64,000 bases of DNA from Curtobacterium poinsettiae. GTDB taxonomy: Bacteria > Actinomycetota > Actinomycetes > Actinomycetales > Microbacteriaceae. Of this stretch, positions 16,958 through 24,873 are shown piece by piece; within the stretch, counting starts at the first letter, position 1; each line of letters begins with the position of its first letter. The notes under the pieces were generated by a model, which worked only from the letters and a program-made list of their open reading frames with translations, was not told the DNA's origin and did no database searches. Location of the stretch: contig NZ_CP106879.1 of NCBI RefSeq assembly GCF_025677645.1, positions 1,550,001 to 1,614,000 on the forward strand. Reading direction: 5' to 3'. The position numbers and the translations under genes are program-made.

Positions 16958-18942
16958 CCGCCAGCATCACCGACACCACGGGCATCCCGATCCGCGGTGC
17001 CGCCGCAGCACACCGCTCCGGCATCGGGGCGTGGTTCCGACGGCACGCAGCCAGCCTGACGTGGTTGCTGCCCGTCGTCGCGGTCACCGTGCTCGTCCAG
17101 GCCTGGAACATGTCGGGCACGCCGCAGCGCATCGACGACGAGGGGACCTACACCGCTCAGGCGTGGGCGATCACGAACCTCGGCGAGCTCACCCACTACA
17201 CGTACTGGTACGACCACCCGCCGCTCGGATGGATCCAGATCGCCGGCTACACCGGGCTGACCGGGGCGTTCGCGCGGTACCCCTTCGCGGTGGAGGCCGG
17301 GCGCGAGGCCATGGTGTTCTTCTCCGCCGTCTCGAGCATCCTGCTGTTCGTGCTGGCCCGACGTCTCGGTGCCGGACGGATCACGGCGGCCGCGGCCGGA
17401 CTCGTCTTCGCGCTGTCACCGCTCGCGCTGCAGTACCACCGCACCGTGTACATCGACAACGTCGCGACGCCCTGGCTGCTCGCTGCGTTCGTCCTCGTGC
17501 TGAGCCGTCGCCAGCAGCTCGCCGGGTTCGCCGGTGCCGCTGCCTGCCTCGGCATCGCCGTGCTGTCCAAGGAGACCTACCTGCTCGCGCTGCCGTTCCT
17601 CATCTGGATGGCCGTCCGTCGCGCCGACACGAGCACCCGCCGGTACACGCTCAGCGTCGCCGGGGCCGTGCTCGTGCTGATCGGCGGCGGGTACCTGCTG
17701 CTCGCCGCGGTGAAGGGCGAACTCGTGCCGGGCAACGGGCGAGTCAGCCTGTGGGAGGGCGTCACCTACCAGCTGGGGTCGCGGACCGCCTCCGGATCGG
17801 TGTTCGACGTGGGCAGCCTGGCGAACGAGGCCGCCGCGCAGTGGTGGGCACTCGACCCGGTGTTCATCGTGCTCGGCTCGGTCGCGGCCTTCGTCGGGCT
17901 CTTCCTGCGACGGGTCCGACCGATCGCCGCGATGCTCGTGTTCCTGCTCGCGGTGATGTTCCGGCCGAACGGGTACCTGCCGGTGCCCTACGTCATCATG
18001 CTCATCCCGTTCGCAGCGCTCCTCGTCGCGTACACCGTGGAGCGTGCCGTCCTGACGATCGCCGGTCGGGTCCACACCCGGGGCTGGTTCGGCCCGAGGG
18101 CCCGGCGCGGCCTCGGCATCACCTGGGCCGTCGTCACGACTGCGGCGCTCGTCGTCGCGGTGCCGCTCTGGGGGACGCAGCTGCGCGGGTTCCTGCTCGG
18201 CAACCTCGACCTGCCCATGCAGCAGGCCGAGCAGTGGGTGGGCGACAACGTGCCGAAGTCCTCGCGCCTGCTGGTCGACGACGCCATGTGGGTCGACCTC
18301 GTGGACGACGGCTTCGCCCGGAACAACGTCGTCTGGTACTACAAGCTCGACACCGACGGAGCGGTGGAACGGCAGTCACCGAACGGCTGGAAGGACTCGG
18401 ACTACGTCATCACGACGGACTCCATGCGCACCGGCGGCAACTCGTCCACCGACGTGCGGCAGGCGATCGAGAACTCCACGGCCGTCGCGACCTTCGGTAC
18501 CGGTGACCAGCAGGTCGAGGTCCGCCGGATCCACGCCGAGGGAGCCAGTGCCGCCGAGACCGCGATCACCCGGGCCACCGACGTCCGGAAGACCCTGGGG
18601 ACCGAGCTCGCCTCGAACCCGTCCCTGCGTGCGGACGACGGCACGAAGTCGCAGTTCCGCGCCGGACAGGTCGACTCGCGGGCGATGATCGCGCTCGGAC
18701 AGGTGCTCGCCGACCAGGACGTGCGGGTCGACCGGTTCACCCCGCGCACCGGGGAGACCGGCCAGCCGTTCCGGACCGTCGTCCTGCACACGAGCGACGA
18801 CGCCTCGGCTGCCCGGGTCCTTCGGACCTTCGACGCCATGTCCGAGGCCTTCCGGCCGGACTCGGTCGAGCGCGAGGGAGCACGGCTCACGGTGACGTAC
18901 GCCCCGGCCGACCCGACGACGACCGCGACGAGCGCCTCGTGA
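16954..18942 (+). CDS. Membrane glycosyltransferase of the GT39/ArnT (PMT-like) superfamily
   Basis: 662 residues with about ten to twelve membrane helices. The first extracellular loop has the catalytic acidic motif RIDDEGTYTAQAW, and HYTYWYDHPPLGW follows; both are typical of lipid-linked sugar transferases such as PMT, ArnT and actinobacterial relatives. The C-terminal 230 residues are soluble and extracytoplasmic (AEQWVGDNVPKSSRLLVDD). Start ATG overlaps the synthase stop (ATGA). It would transfer a polyprenol-phosphate sugar to a protein or polymer, fitting with GtrA and the polyprenol-phosphate mannose synthase at 22219. Confidence 0.87.
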   Translation: MTASITDTTGIPIRGAAAAHRSGIGAWFRRHAASLTWLLPVVAVTVLVQAWNMSGTPQRIDDEGTYTAQAWAITNLGELTHYTYWYDHPPLGWIQIAGYTGLTGAFARYPFAVEAGREAMVFFSAVSSILLFVLARRLGAGRITAAAAGLVFALSPLALQYHRTVYIDNVATPWLLAAFVLVLSRRQQLAGFAGAAACLGIAVLSKETYLLALPFLIWMAVRRADTSTRRYTLSVAGAVLVLIGGGYLLLAAVKGELVPGNGRVSLWEGVTYQLGSRTASGSVFDVGSLANEAAAQWWALDPVFIVLGSVAAFVGLFLRRVRPIAAMLVFLLAVMFRPNGYLPVPYVIMLIPFAALLVAYTVERAVLTIAGRVHTRGWFGPRARRGLGITWAVVTTAALVVAVPLWGTQLRGFLLGNLDLPMQQAEQWVGDNVPKSSRLLVDDAMWVDLVDDGFARNNVVWYYKLDTDGAVERQSPNGWKDSDYVITTDSMRTGGNSSTDVRQAIENSTAVATFGTGDQQVEVRRIHAEGASAAETAITRATDVRKTLGTELASNPSLRADDGTKSQFRAGQVDSRAMIALGQVLADQDVRVDRFTPRTGETGQPFRTVVLHTSDDASAARVLRTFDAMSEAFRPDSVEREGARLTVTYAPADPTTTATSAS

Positions 18943-19012
18943 CCCGCGATCGCTCGGCCGGGCCGACCGATCGGGCGTCGGCCGAGCTGACGTCCCGCGA
19001 GCGGGCGAACCG

Positions 19013-19069
19013 CGAGCGGGCGGAATGCCCGGAGGCCTCCGGCGCGGACCCCGGTATTCCGCCCGCTCG
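19013..19069. repeat. 58-bp-type palindromic element, copy 6
   Basis: 57 bp: left arm CGAGCGGGCGGAATGCC, right arm GGTATTCCGCCCGCTCG. A partial left arm precedes it at about 18998, as though a second element had been truncated. Confidence 0.83.
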
Positions 19070-19126
19070 CCGGATCGGCCGCGATGACCCTCACCGCGAA
19101 CGCGTCGGGGCGGAACGCCCGTTGGA

Positions 19127-19183
19127 CGAGCGGGCGAAATGCCCGGGCGGCTCCGGCGCTGACCCCGGTATTCCGCCCGCTCG
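19127..19183. repeat. 58-bp-type palindromic element, copy 7
   Basis: 57 bp: left arm CGAGCGGGCGAAATGCC, right arm GGTATTCCGCCCGCTCG. The centres of copies 6 and 7 are also similar (GGCTCCGGCGCTGACCCC against GCCTCCGGCGCGGACCCC), so this pair may be a local duplication. Confidence 0.85.
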
Positions 19184-19208
19184 CGCGGCGGCCGCCGCGC
19201 GCCCGGGG

Positions 19209-19335
19209 CGCGCACGGTCCGCACGAACCGTACGAACCGCACGAACCGCACGGCCTGCACGAACGGCACGAGCCGCACGAACCGCACGGCCTACACGAAC
19301 CGCACGGCCTGCACGAGCCGCACGGCCCGCACCTC
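19209..19335. repeat. Irregular CGAACCGCA/CGGCCTGCA tandem repeat
   Basis: Alternating ACGAACCGC and ACGGCCTGC units over about 125 bp. It ends 50 bp before the DUF4397 start codon. Confidence 0.75.
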
Positions 19336-19384
19336 GACACGACGACCGCACGCCAACCGCACCTCGACCCGAAGGAGCACCATC

Positions 19385-20209
19385 ATGACCGCACACACCA
19401 CGAACCGCCGCCGCACCGTCGTCGTCGGAGCGCTCACCGCCACACTCGTCGCCGCGACCGTCGGGCTCGCCGCCCCGCAGTCCGCCTCCGCCGCGACGGC
19501 CGACCAGGGCTGGCTCCGCGTCGGACACCTGTCGCCGGACACGAAGGGCGTCGACGTCGAACTGTCCAGCCTCGCCGGGGGCAAGACCGTCTTCGAGCTC
19601 GACGACGTCACGTACGGCCAGGTCAGCCCCTACGAGAAGCTGCCGGTCGGCACCTACGTCCTGTCGATGCGCGCCGCCGACGCCCCGGACTCCACGCCTG
19701 TCATCTCCACCGACGTCACCGTGCAGGAGGGCGACGCGAGCACCGTCGTCGCCTACGGCAAGAACGACGGGCTGAAGACGACCGCGTTCACCGACGACCT
19801 GCAGCAGCCCGGCGACGGCAAGGCGAAGCTCCGGCTCGTGCAGGCCGCCACCACCGCGAAGCGGGTCGACGTGCAGACCTCCGAGGGGACCCCGATCGCC
19901 GAGGACGCCACCTTCGGCACCGCCACGAAGTACGCCACGGTCGACGCCGGCAAGTGGTCGCTCGACGTCTCCGGCAGCGGTCAGCAGGGCACCGCCAAGG
20001 TGGACCTCGCCGGCAACACCGTCTCGACCCTGTTCGTCCTCGACGACAGCGAGGGCAACCTGACGGTCGTGCCCGTGACGGACGCTGCGGCGACCGCCGC
20101 CACCCCGTCCGGCGGTGTGCAGACCGGCGGTGGCGGCGCAGCCGCCGACCGGCCGGTGACCGAGGCGGTCCACGCGGCCGTCGCGATGCTCCGCTCGCTG
20201 TTCCGCTGA
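19385..20209 (+). CDS. Secreted DUF4397 domain-containing protein
   Basis: 274 residues. A clear signal peptide has the charged TTNRRRTVVV start, a hydrophobic core and an ASA cleavage site near residue 36 (SASAATADQG). The mature part holds DUF4397 (WLRVGHLSPDTKGVDVELS; PVGTYVLSMRAADAPD) in two tandem beta-sandwich-like halves, then a Gly/Ala/Thr-rich linker and a short hydrophobic C-terminus (AVHAAVAMLRSLF). No LPXTG-like motif is seen. GAAGGAG precedes the ATG. Its position between the polysaccharide synthase genes and a sortase suggests a surface role; the function of the domain is not known. Confidence 0.88.
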   Translation: MTAHTTNRRRTVVVGALTATLVAATVGLAAPQSASAATADQGWLRVGHLSPDTKGVDVELSSLAGGKTVFELDDVTYGQVSPYEKLPVGTYVLSMRAADAPDSTPVISTDVTVQEGDASTVVAYGKNDGLKTTAFTDDLQQPGDGKAKLRLVQAATTAKRVDVQTSEGTPIAEDATFGTATKYATVDAGKWSLDVSGSGQQGTAKVDLAGNTVSTLFVLDDSEGNLTVVPVTDAAATAATPSGGVQTGGGGAAADRPVTEAVHAAVAMLRSLFR

Positions 20210-20215
20210 CGCCCC

Positions 20216-20273
20216 GGACTGGAGGCACGGATCACGTGCGCCGCACGGCCCACGTGATCCGCGCCTCCCCGTC
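20216..20273. terminator. Long hairpin with GGAGGC arms
   Basis: GGAGGCACGGATCACGTG (20221-20238) pairs imperfectly with CACGTGATCCGCGCCTCC (20251-20268) around a 12-base loop, directly after the DUF4397 stop. The outer GGACTGGAGGC/GCCTCC parts echo the GGACGGGAGGC terminator family. Confidence 0.65.
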
Positions 20274-20308
20274 GACCCCCACCACCATCCCCGGAGAGGC
20301 AGGCCAGC

Positions 20309-21463
20309 ATGACCCGCAGGACCTGGATACCGGTCGCCGCCGCGGCGGCGGTCATCGTCGCCGTCGTGGTCGCGATCGTCGCCGTCCGCCCCTGGTCGTC
20401 GAGCACCACGACCGCCGACCTTGGCACGGCGACCCCGACCTCGACCACCGCGCCCGACGCGACGCGCTCGCCGCAGCAGCTGCGGTCCGCGTTCCTGGAC
20501 CGCTACGTCGAGGGCGGTCGCGTCGTCCGCACTGACCAGGGCGGTGACACCGTCAGCGAGGGGCAGGCGTACGGCTTGCTCATCGCCTACGCGAACGACG
20601 ACCGTGCGCGCTTCGACGCGATCTGGGAGTGGACGGAAGCGCACCTGCTCACCGACGACGACCTGCTGGCGTGGCGGTGGACGTCCGATCAGGGCGTCGC
20701 CGACGAGCAGTCCGCGAGCGACGCCGACCTCGACGCAGCCCGGGCCCTGGTGCTCGCGGGGAAGGCCTGGGACGACGACCGGTACACCGCCGCGGGCAAG
20801 CGCATCGCGGCGGCGATCCTCCAGCACGAGACTGCCCGGACCGACCTCGGCACGATCCTGCTGCCCGGACCGTGGGCGGATCAGGAGCCCTACCGGTACA
20901 ACGCCTCGTACGCCTCGCCCGCGGCCTTCTCGGTGCTGGCGGACGCCACCGGGGACGACCGCTGGAACGCGCTGACCCGGGGTTCGCGCGCTGTGACCGC
21001 GGCCGTACTGGACGCCTCCGACCTGCCCAGTGACTGGTCCCAGGTGCACGCCGACGGATCGGTGGACCCGATGCCGGCCGTCGGTGGCGACGGGCGCGTG
21101 CTCTACGGGTACGACGCGATGCGGACGCCGCTCCGGTACGCCGAGGCGTGTTCGGCGCCGGACCGGGAGCTCGCGGCGGCACTCGCGCCCACACTCGGAC
21201 GGACGACCCAACTCGCCTCGCAGCTCGACCTCGGTGGCACCCCGGTGACGCGGGACACGAACGCGCTGGCCTACACCGCGCGGGCCGCGGCCGAGCAGGC
21301 TGCCGGTTCCTCCGGTGCGGCTGCCGCCGACCTCGAGCGGGCCGACCGGACGGCGGCGACCACGCCGACGTACTACGGGGACGCCTGGCTGGCCATCGGC
21401 TCGACCATGCTGACCTCCGACGTGCTCGGGGGTTGTGCCGGCGACGTGGGAGGCGGCTCGTGA
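20309..21463 (+). CDS. Glycoside hydrolase family 8 (endoglucanase-like), membrane-anchored or secreted
   Basis: 384 residues. An N-terminal hydrophobic segment (about residues 7-27) acts as signal or anchor, then a Thr-rich linker. The catalytic domain has the GH8 proton-donor motif DTVSEGQAYGLL (Glu84) and SDADLDAARALV (Asp140), plus the ALDP-like and YYGDAWLAIG helices of the (alpha/alpha)6 barrel. GH8 enzymes cut beta-1,4 glucans, chitosan or xylan, and BcsZ of bacterial cellulose operons is a GH8 enzyme. With the upstream Q-x-x-R-W synthase, a role in trimming or releasing a home-made polymer is likely. The stop overlaps the sortase start (GTGA). Confidence 0.87.
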   Translation: MTRRTWIPVAAAAAVIVAVVVAIVAVRPWSSSTTTADLGTATPTSTTAPDATRSPQQLRSAFLDRYVEGGRVVRTDQGGDTVSEGQAYGLLIAYANDDRARFDAIWEWTEAHLLTDDDLLAWRWTSDQGVADEQSASDADLDAARALVLAGKAWDDDRYTAAGKRIAAAILQHETARTDLGTILLPGPWADQEPYRYNASYASPAAFSVLADATGDDRWNALTRGSRAVTAAVLDASDLPSDWSQVHADGSVDPMPAVGGDGRVLYGYDAMRTPLRYAEACSAPDRELAAALAPTLGRTTQLASQLDLGGTPVTRDTNALAYTARAAAEQAAGSSGAAAADLERADRTAATTPTYYGDAWLAIGSTMLTSDVLGGCAGDVGGGS

Positions 21464-22173
21464 GCGGCCGTCGGAGCGCCGGGCGCGTCTCGGCCGTCCG
21501 GCGCCGAGGCGTGGTGATCGGTGCCGTGGTCGCCGCAGTCGTGGTGGTCGGGGGTGTGGCCGGGGTGGCGGTCGCGTCGACCGTCGGCGGTGGTGCGTCG
21601 TCGGCGCCGTCGCAGTCCTCGTCGTCTCCGTCGCAGTCGTCGTCGTCTTCGTCTCGTTCTTCTTCGTCGTCCTCGGGTACGGGCATCGAGGGGTTCCAGG
21701 ACCCGGCTGCACCGCAGGCCCGCTCGACGGCCACCCCGGTCAGCGTGTCGATCCCCGCCATCGGGGTGCGGTCCTCACTCGAGGACCTGCACCGCGGCGC
21801 GGCCGGGGAACTCGACCCGCCCGTCGACTGGGACAGCGCGGGCTGGTTCAGCGACGGGATCGTCCCCGGCGAGGTCGGCCCCGCCGTCATCGCCGGTCAC
21901 GTCGACAGTCCCACGAGCGCCGCGGTGTTCTTCCGGCTCGACGAACTGGTCGCCGGCGACGAGGTCCACGTCCGGATGTCCGACGGCAGCACCCGCACCT
22001 TCACCGTCGACCGTTCCGAGCGCGCCGCCAAGTCGGCGTTCCCGACGAGCGACGTCTACGGCCCCACCCCCACCCCGCAACTCCGACTCATCACCTGCGA
22101 CGGCACGTTCGACACCGCCACCGGGCACTACACGGACAATCTGATCGTGTTCGCAGACCTGTCGTCGGATTGA
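21460..22173 (+). CDS. Class F sortase-like transpeptidase
   Basis: 237 residues starting at GTG 21460, coupled to the GH8 gene. A membrane helix (VVIGAVVAAVVVVGGVAGVA) is followed by a striking serine homopolymer-like linker (about residues 48-70) and the sortase barrel. The catalytic His is in VIAGHVDS and the Cys in LITCDGTFD. No arginine occurs in the 24 residues after the Cys, where the third catalytic residue is normally found. Sortases anchor surface proteins or act on pili, but no LPXTG substrate is encoded nearby, so the substrate or reaction is uncertain. Confidence 0.85.
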   Translation: MSGRRSAGRVSAVRRRGVVIGAVVAAVVVVGGVAGVAVASTVGGGASSAPSQSSSSPSQSSSSSSRSSSSSSGTGIEGFQDPAAPQARSTATPVSVSIPAIGVRSSLEDLHRGAAGELDPPVDWDSAGWFSDGIVPGEVGPAVIAGHVDSPTSAAVFFRLDELVAGDEVHVRMSDGSTRTFTVDRSERAAKSAFPTSDVYGPTPTPQLRLITCDGTFDTATGHYTDNLIVFADLSSD

Positions 22174-22218
22174 CCCAACTAGCCCGCGATACATTCGATG
22201 TGGAGCACGAGGAGCACC

Positions 22219-23013
22219 ATGAGCGAGACCCTGGTCATCATCCCGACCTACGACGAAGCCGAGAACGTCCGGCCGATCGTCGAGCGCACGTTGGCCGCGA
22301 CCGACGACTCCGTGCACGTGCTCGTCGTCGACGACAACTCGCCCGACGGCACCGGCGACATCGCGGACGCCATCGCCCGCGAGACCGACCGGGTGCACGT
22401 CATGCACCGCACCGTCAAGGACGGCCTGGGCGGCGCGTACCTGTCCGGCTTCGCGTGGGGCCTGGAACACGGCTACGCCAAGCTCGTCGAGATGGACGCC
22501 GACGGCTCCCACCACCCCGAGTACCTGCCCTGGATGCTCGAGCTCGCCGACTCGAACGACCTGGTGCTGGGCTCCCGGTGGATCAAGGGCGGCAAGGTCG
22601 AGAACTGGCCCTGGTACCGGCTCCTGCTCTCCCGCGGCGGCAACCTGTACACGCGTCTCGCCCTGGGCATCGCCGTGCGCGACGCGACCGGTGGGTTCCG
22701 GGTGTTCACCTCGCGGGCGTTCGAGCGGATCGACCTCGCCGGCGTCGCGTCGAAGGGGTACTGCTTCCAGGTGGACCTGTGCTGGCGTGCCCTCGAGGCG
22801 GGCTTGCGGGTCGTGGAGACGCCGATCACGTTCACCGAGCGGGAGTTCGGCGTCTCGAAGATGAGCGGCAACATCGTGCGCGAGAGCCTGGCACTCGTGA
22901 CGAAGTGGGGCATCGACCGCCGGATCCGCGAGACCCGCTCCCTGGTCAAGGACCACCGCAAGCTGCCGTCCGTGCGGAAGAACGCGCACGCGGTCGCCGA
23001 CCACGCGGGCTGA
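22219..23013 (+). CDS. Polyprenol-phosphate mannose synthase (GT2)
   Basis: 264 residues of soluble GT2 fold, as in Ppm1/dolichol-phosphate mannose synthase. Key motifs are IIPTYDEAENV, VVDDNSPDGT, the DxD-type EMDADGSHHPEY and FTEREFGVSKMSGN near the C-terminus. It makes polyprenyl-phosphate mannose from GDP-mannose, the donor for GT39-type membrane transferases such as that at 16954. GAGGAGC before the ATG at 22219 supports this start over ATG 22198, and GATACATT at about 22188 is a possible -10 element. It lacks the C-terminal membrane domain found in some homologues. Confidence 0.92.
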   Translation: MSETLVIIPTYDEAENVRPIVERTLAATDDSVHVLVVDDNSPDGTGDIADAIARETDRVHVMHRTVKDGLGGAYLSGFAWGLEHGYAKLVEMDADGSHHPEYLPWMLELADSNDLVLGSRWIKGGKVENWPWYRLLLSRGGNLYTRLALGIAVRDATGGFRVFTSRAFERIDLAGVASKGYCFQVDLCWRALEAGLRVVETPITFTEREFGVSKMSGNIVRESLALVTKWGIDRRIRETRSLVKDHRKLPSVRKNAHAVADHAG

Positions 23014-23033
23014 GGCCGAAGACACGCGAACGC

Positions 23034-23087
23034 CTGCACACACGAACGGCGACGGACCCGGGGGTTCGTCGCCGTTCGTGTGTGCAG
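23034..23087. terminator. Perfect 21-bp inverted repeat, bidirectional terminator
   Basis: Arms CTGCACACACGAACGGCGACG (23034-23054) and its exact complement (23067-23087) enclose a 12-base loop. It lies between the converging mannose synthase and treZ genes. The stem is unusually long and unrelated to the GGACGGGAGGC family. Confidence 0.75.
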
Positions 23088-23118
23088 CCTGCGGCTCGCT
23101 CGCGCAGCCCGCGGTCGG

Positions 23119-24873
23119 CTAGCGGAGCACGACCACGCCGCGGCCACGGAAGCGGACGACGCCGGCATCGACCTCGATCGCGCCGAAGCCGTAGAGCTCC
23201 TCGCCCACGGCGTCGGGCACCGGGACCTCGGCTGCGTCGTCGGCGAGGTTCACCACGACGTGCACCGGTGCCACGTCGGGGCCGAGCAGCCCGCGCGTGA
23301 GCACGAGCCAGCGGCGGTCCTCGTCGAAGCGGACGGCGTTCGCCTCGTAGCGGTGGTCGACGAACGCCTGGTCCGTGCGCCGCAGGGCGATGAGTACCCG
23401 GTAGGCACGCAGGATCGCCGCACCGCGTTCCGAGCTGACGTCGGCCCAGTCGAGCTTGGAGTTGGTGAACGTCGTCGGGTCCTGCGGGTCCGGCACCGCT
23501 GACTCGTCCCACCCGTGCTCGGCGAACTCGGCGATGCGCCCCTCGGCGGTGGCCTTGCCGAGCTCGGGCTCCGGGTGCGAGGTGAAGAACTGCCACGGCG
23601 TCGAGGCTGCGAACTCCTCGCCCATGAACAGCATCGGCGTGAACGGCCCGAGCAACGTCAGGGCCGCGGCGATCACGAGCCCCTCGTCGTCGAGCGTCGC
23701 CGCGAGCCGGTCGCCGGCCGCGCGGTTGCCGATCTGGTCGTGGTTCTGGTTCGCGACGACCAGGGCCGTCGCGGGGGAGGTCCCGCGGTCGATCGGCCGG
23801 CCGTGACGCTTGCCGCGGAACGACGACCACGTGCCGTCGTGGAAGAAACCGTCCTCGAGCACCTTCGCCAGCGCCGACAGCGGGGCGAAGTCGGCGTAGT
23901 AGCCGTTCGTCTCGCCGGTGAGCGCCACGTGCACGGCGTGGTGGAAGTCGTCCGACCACTGCCCGGTGAGGCCGTACCCGGCGGCCTCGCGCGGCCGGAA
24001 CATCACCGGGTCGTTGAGGTCGGACTCCGCGATCAGCGACAACGGACGACCGATGAACGACGAGTAGGCGTCGGTCTCGTCGGCCATCGACGCCAGCACG
24101 TGCGGGCGGGTGGTGTCGCGGATCGCGTGCACGGCGTCGAGCCGGAGCCCGTCGACGTGGTGGTCGCGGAACCACATGCGGACGTTGTCGAGCACGTACC
24201 GACGGACCTCGGGGTGTTCGACGTTCACCGAGTCACCCCAGGTGTTGCCGAGCCCGGCCAGCAGGTACGGGCCGTACAGCGGCAGGTAGTTGCCGCTCGG
24301 TCCGAGGTGGTTGTAGACGACGTCCTGGATGACGCCGAGCCCCAGCGCGTGCGCCGTGTCGACGAACCGGTCGTAGGCGTCCGGGCCGCCGTACGGGGCG
24401 TGCACGGAGAACCAGCCGACGCCGTCGTAGCCCCAGTTCCACTCGCCGTTCACGGCGTTGACGGGGAGCAGCTCGACGAACTCGACCCCGAGCTCGACCA
24501 GGTGGTCCAGCTTCTGGGCGGCGGCGTCGAGCGTGCCCTCGGGCGTGTAGGTGCCGATGTGCATCTCGTAGATCACGGCGCCGCGGGCCGGACGTCCGGT
24601 CCACGACTCGTCGGTCCACGCGAACCGTGCGGGGTCGACGACCTCGGACGGGCCGTGCACGCCCTCGGGCTGGTACCGGCTGCGCGGGTCCGGTCGGATC
24701 GCGTCGTCGTCGCCGACGCGGAACCCGTACCGGGCGCCGACGACCGGCATCACGGCGTCGGTGGACCACCAGTCGTCGTCGCCCTTGGTGAGCGGGTACT
24801 CGACGTCGTCGACGACGAGCCGGACCCGGTCCGGCTCGGGCGCCCAGACGGCGTAACGGTCGGGTGCGGTCAT
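23119..24873 (-). CDS. treZ: Malto-oligosyltrehalose trehalohydrolase
   Basis: 584 residues, GH13. It releases trehalose from maltooligosyl trehalose made by TreY. An N-terminal beta domain ([17 protein letters not shown]) is followed by the barrel with [33 protein letters not shown], the nucleophile motif [12 protein letters not shown], the acid/base [10 protein letters not shown] and [18 protein letters not shown] is the TreZ signature. The ATG at 24873 overlaps the treY stop (ATGA). It is the last gene of the treXYZ operon and ends 32 bp from a bidirectional hairpin. Confidence 0.96.
   Translation of the reverse strand: MTAPDRYAVWAPEPDRVRLVVDDVEYPLTKGDDDWWSTDAVMPVVGARYGFRVGDDDAIRPDPRSRYQPEGVHGPSEVVDPARFAWTDESWTGRPARGAVIYEMHIGTYTPEGTLDAAAQKLDHLVELGVEFVELLPVNAVNGEWNWGYDGVGWFSVHAPYGGPDAYDRFVDTAHALGLGVIQDVVYNHLGPSGNYLPLYGPYLLAGLGNTWGDSVNVEHPEVRRYVLDNVRMWFRDHHVDGLRLDAVHAIRDTTRPHVLASMADETDAYSSFIGRPLSLIAESDLNDPVMFRPREAAGYGLTGQWSDDFHHAVHVALTGETNGYYADFAPLSALAKVLEDGFFHDGTWSSFRGKRHGRPIDRGTSPATALVVANQNHDQIGNRAAGDRLAATLDDEGLVIAAALTLLGPFTPMLFMGEEFAASTPWQFFTSHPEPELGKATAEGRIAEFAEHGWDESAVPDPQDPTTFTNSKLDWADVSSERGAAILRAYRVLIALRRTDQAFVDHRYEANAVRFDEDRRWLVLTRGLLGPDVAPVHVVVNLADDAAEVPVPDAVGEELYGFGAIEVDAGVVRFRGRGVVVLR

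Larger units (their letters stand above)
18943..19384. other. Repeat-rich intergenic region
   Basis: 442 bp holding a solitary half arm of the palindromic element (about 18998), two full elements (19013 and 19127) and an irregular CGAACCGCA-type tandem repeat (19209-19335). An open frame crosses all of it, but its product is only repeat-derived residues. The segment just before 19385 (GAAGGAGCACCATC) is the ribosome binding site of the DUF4397 gene. Confidence 0.75.

Noticed and set aside
18939..19388. A small gene between the membrane glycosyltransferase and the DUF4397 gene
   Set aside because: The open frame consists of two palindromic elements and tandem CGAACCGCA repeats; the translation has no protein-like pattern.
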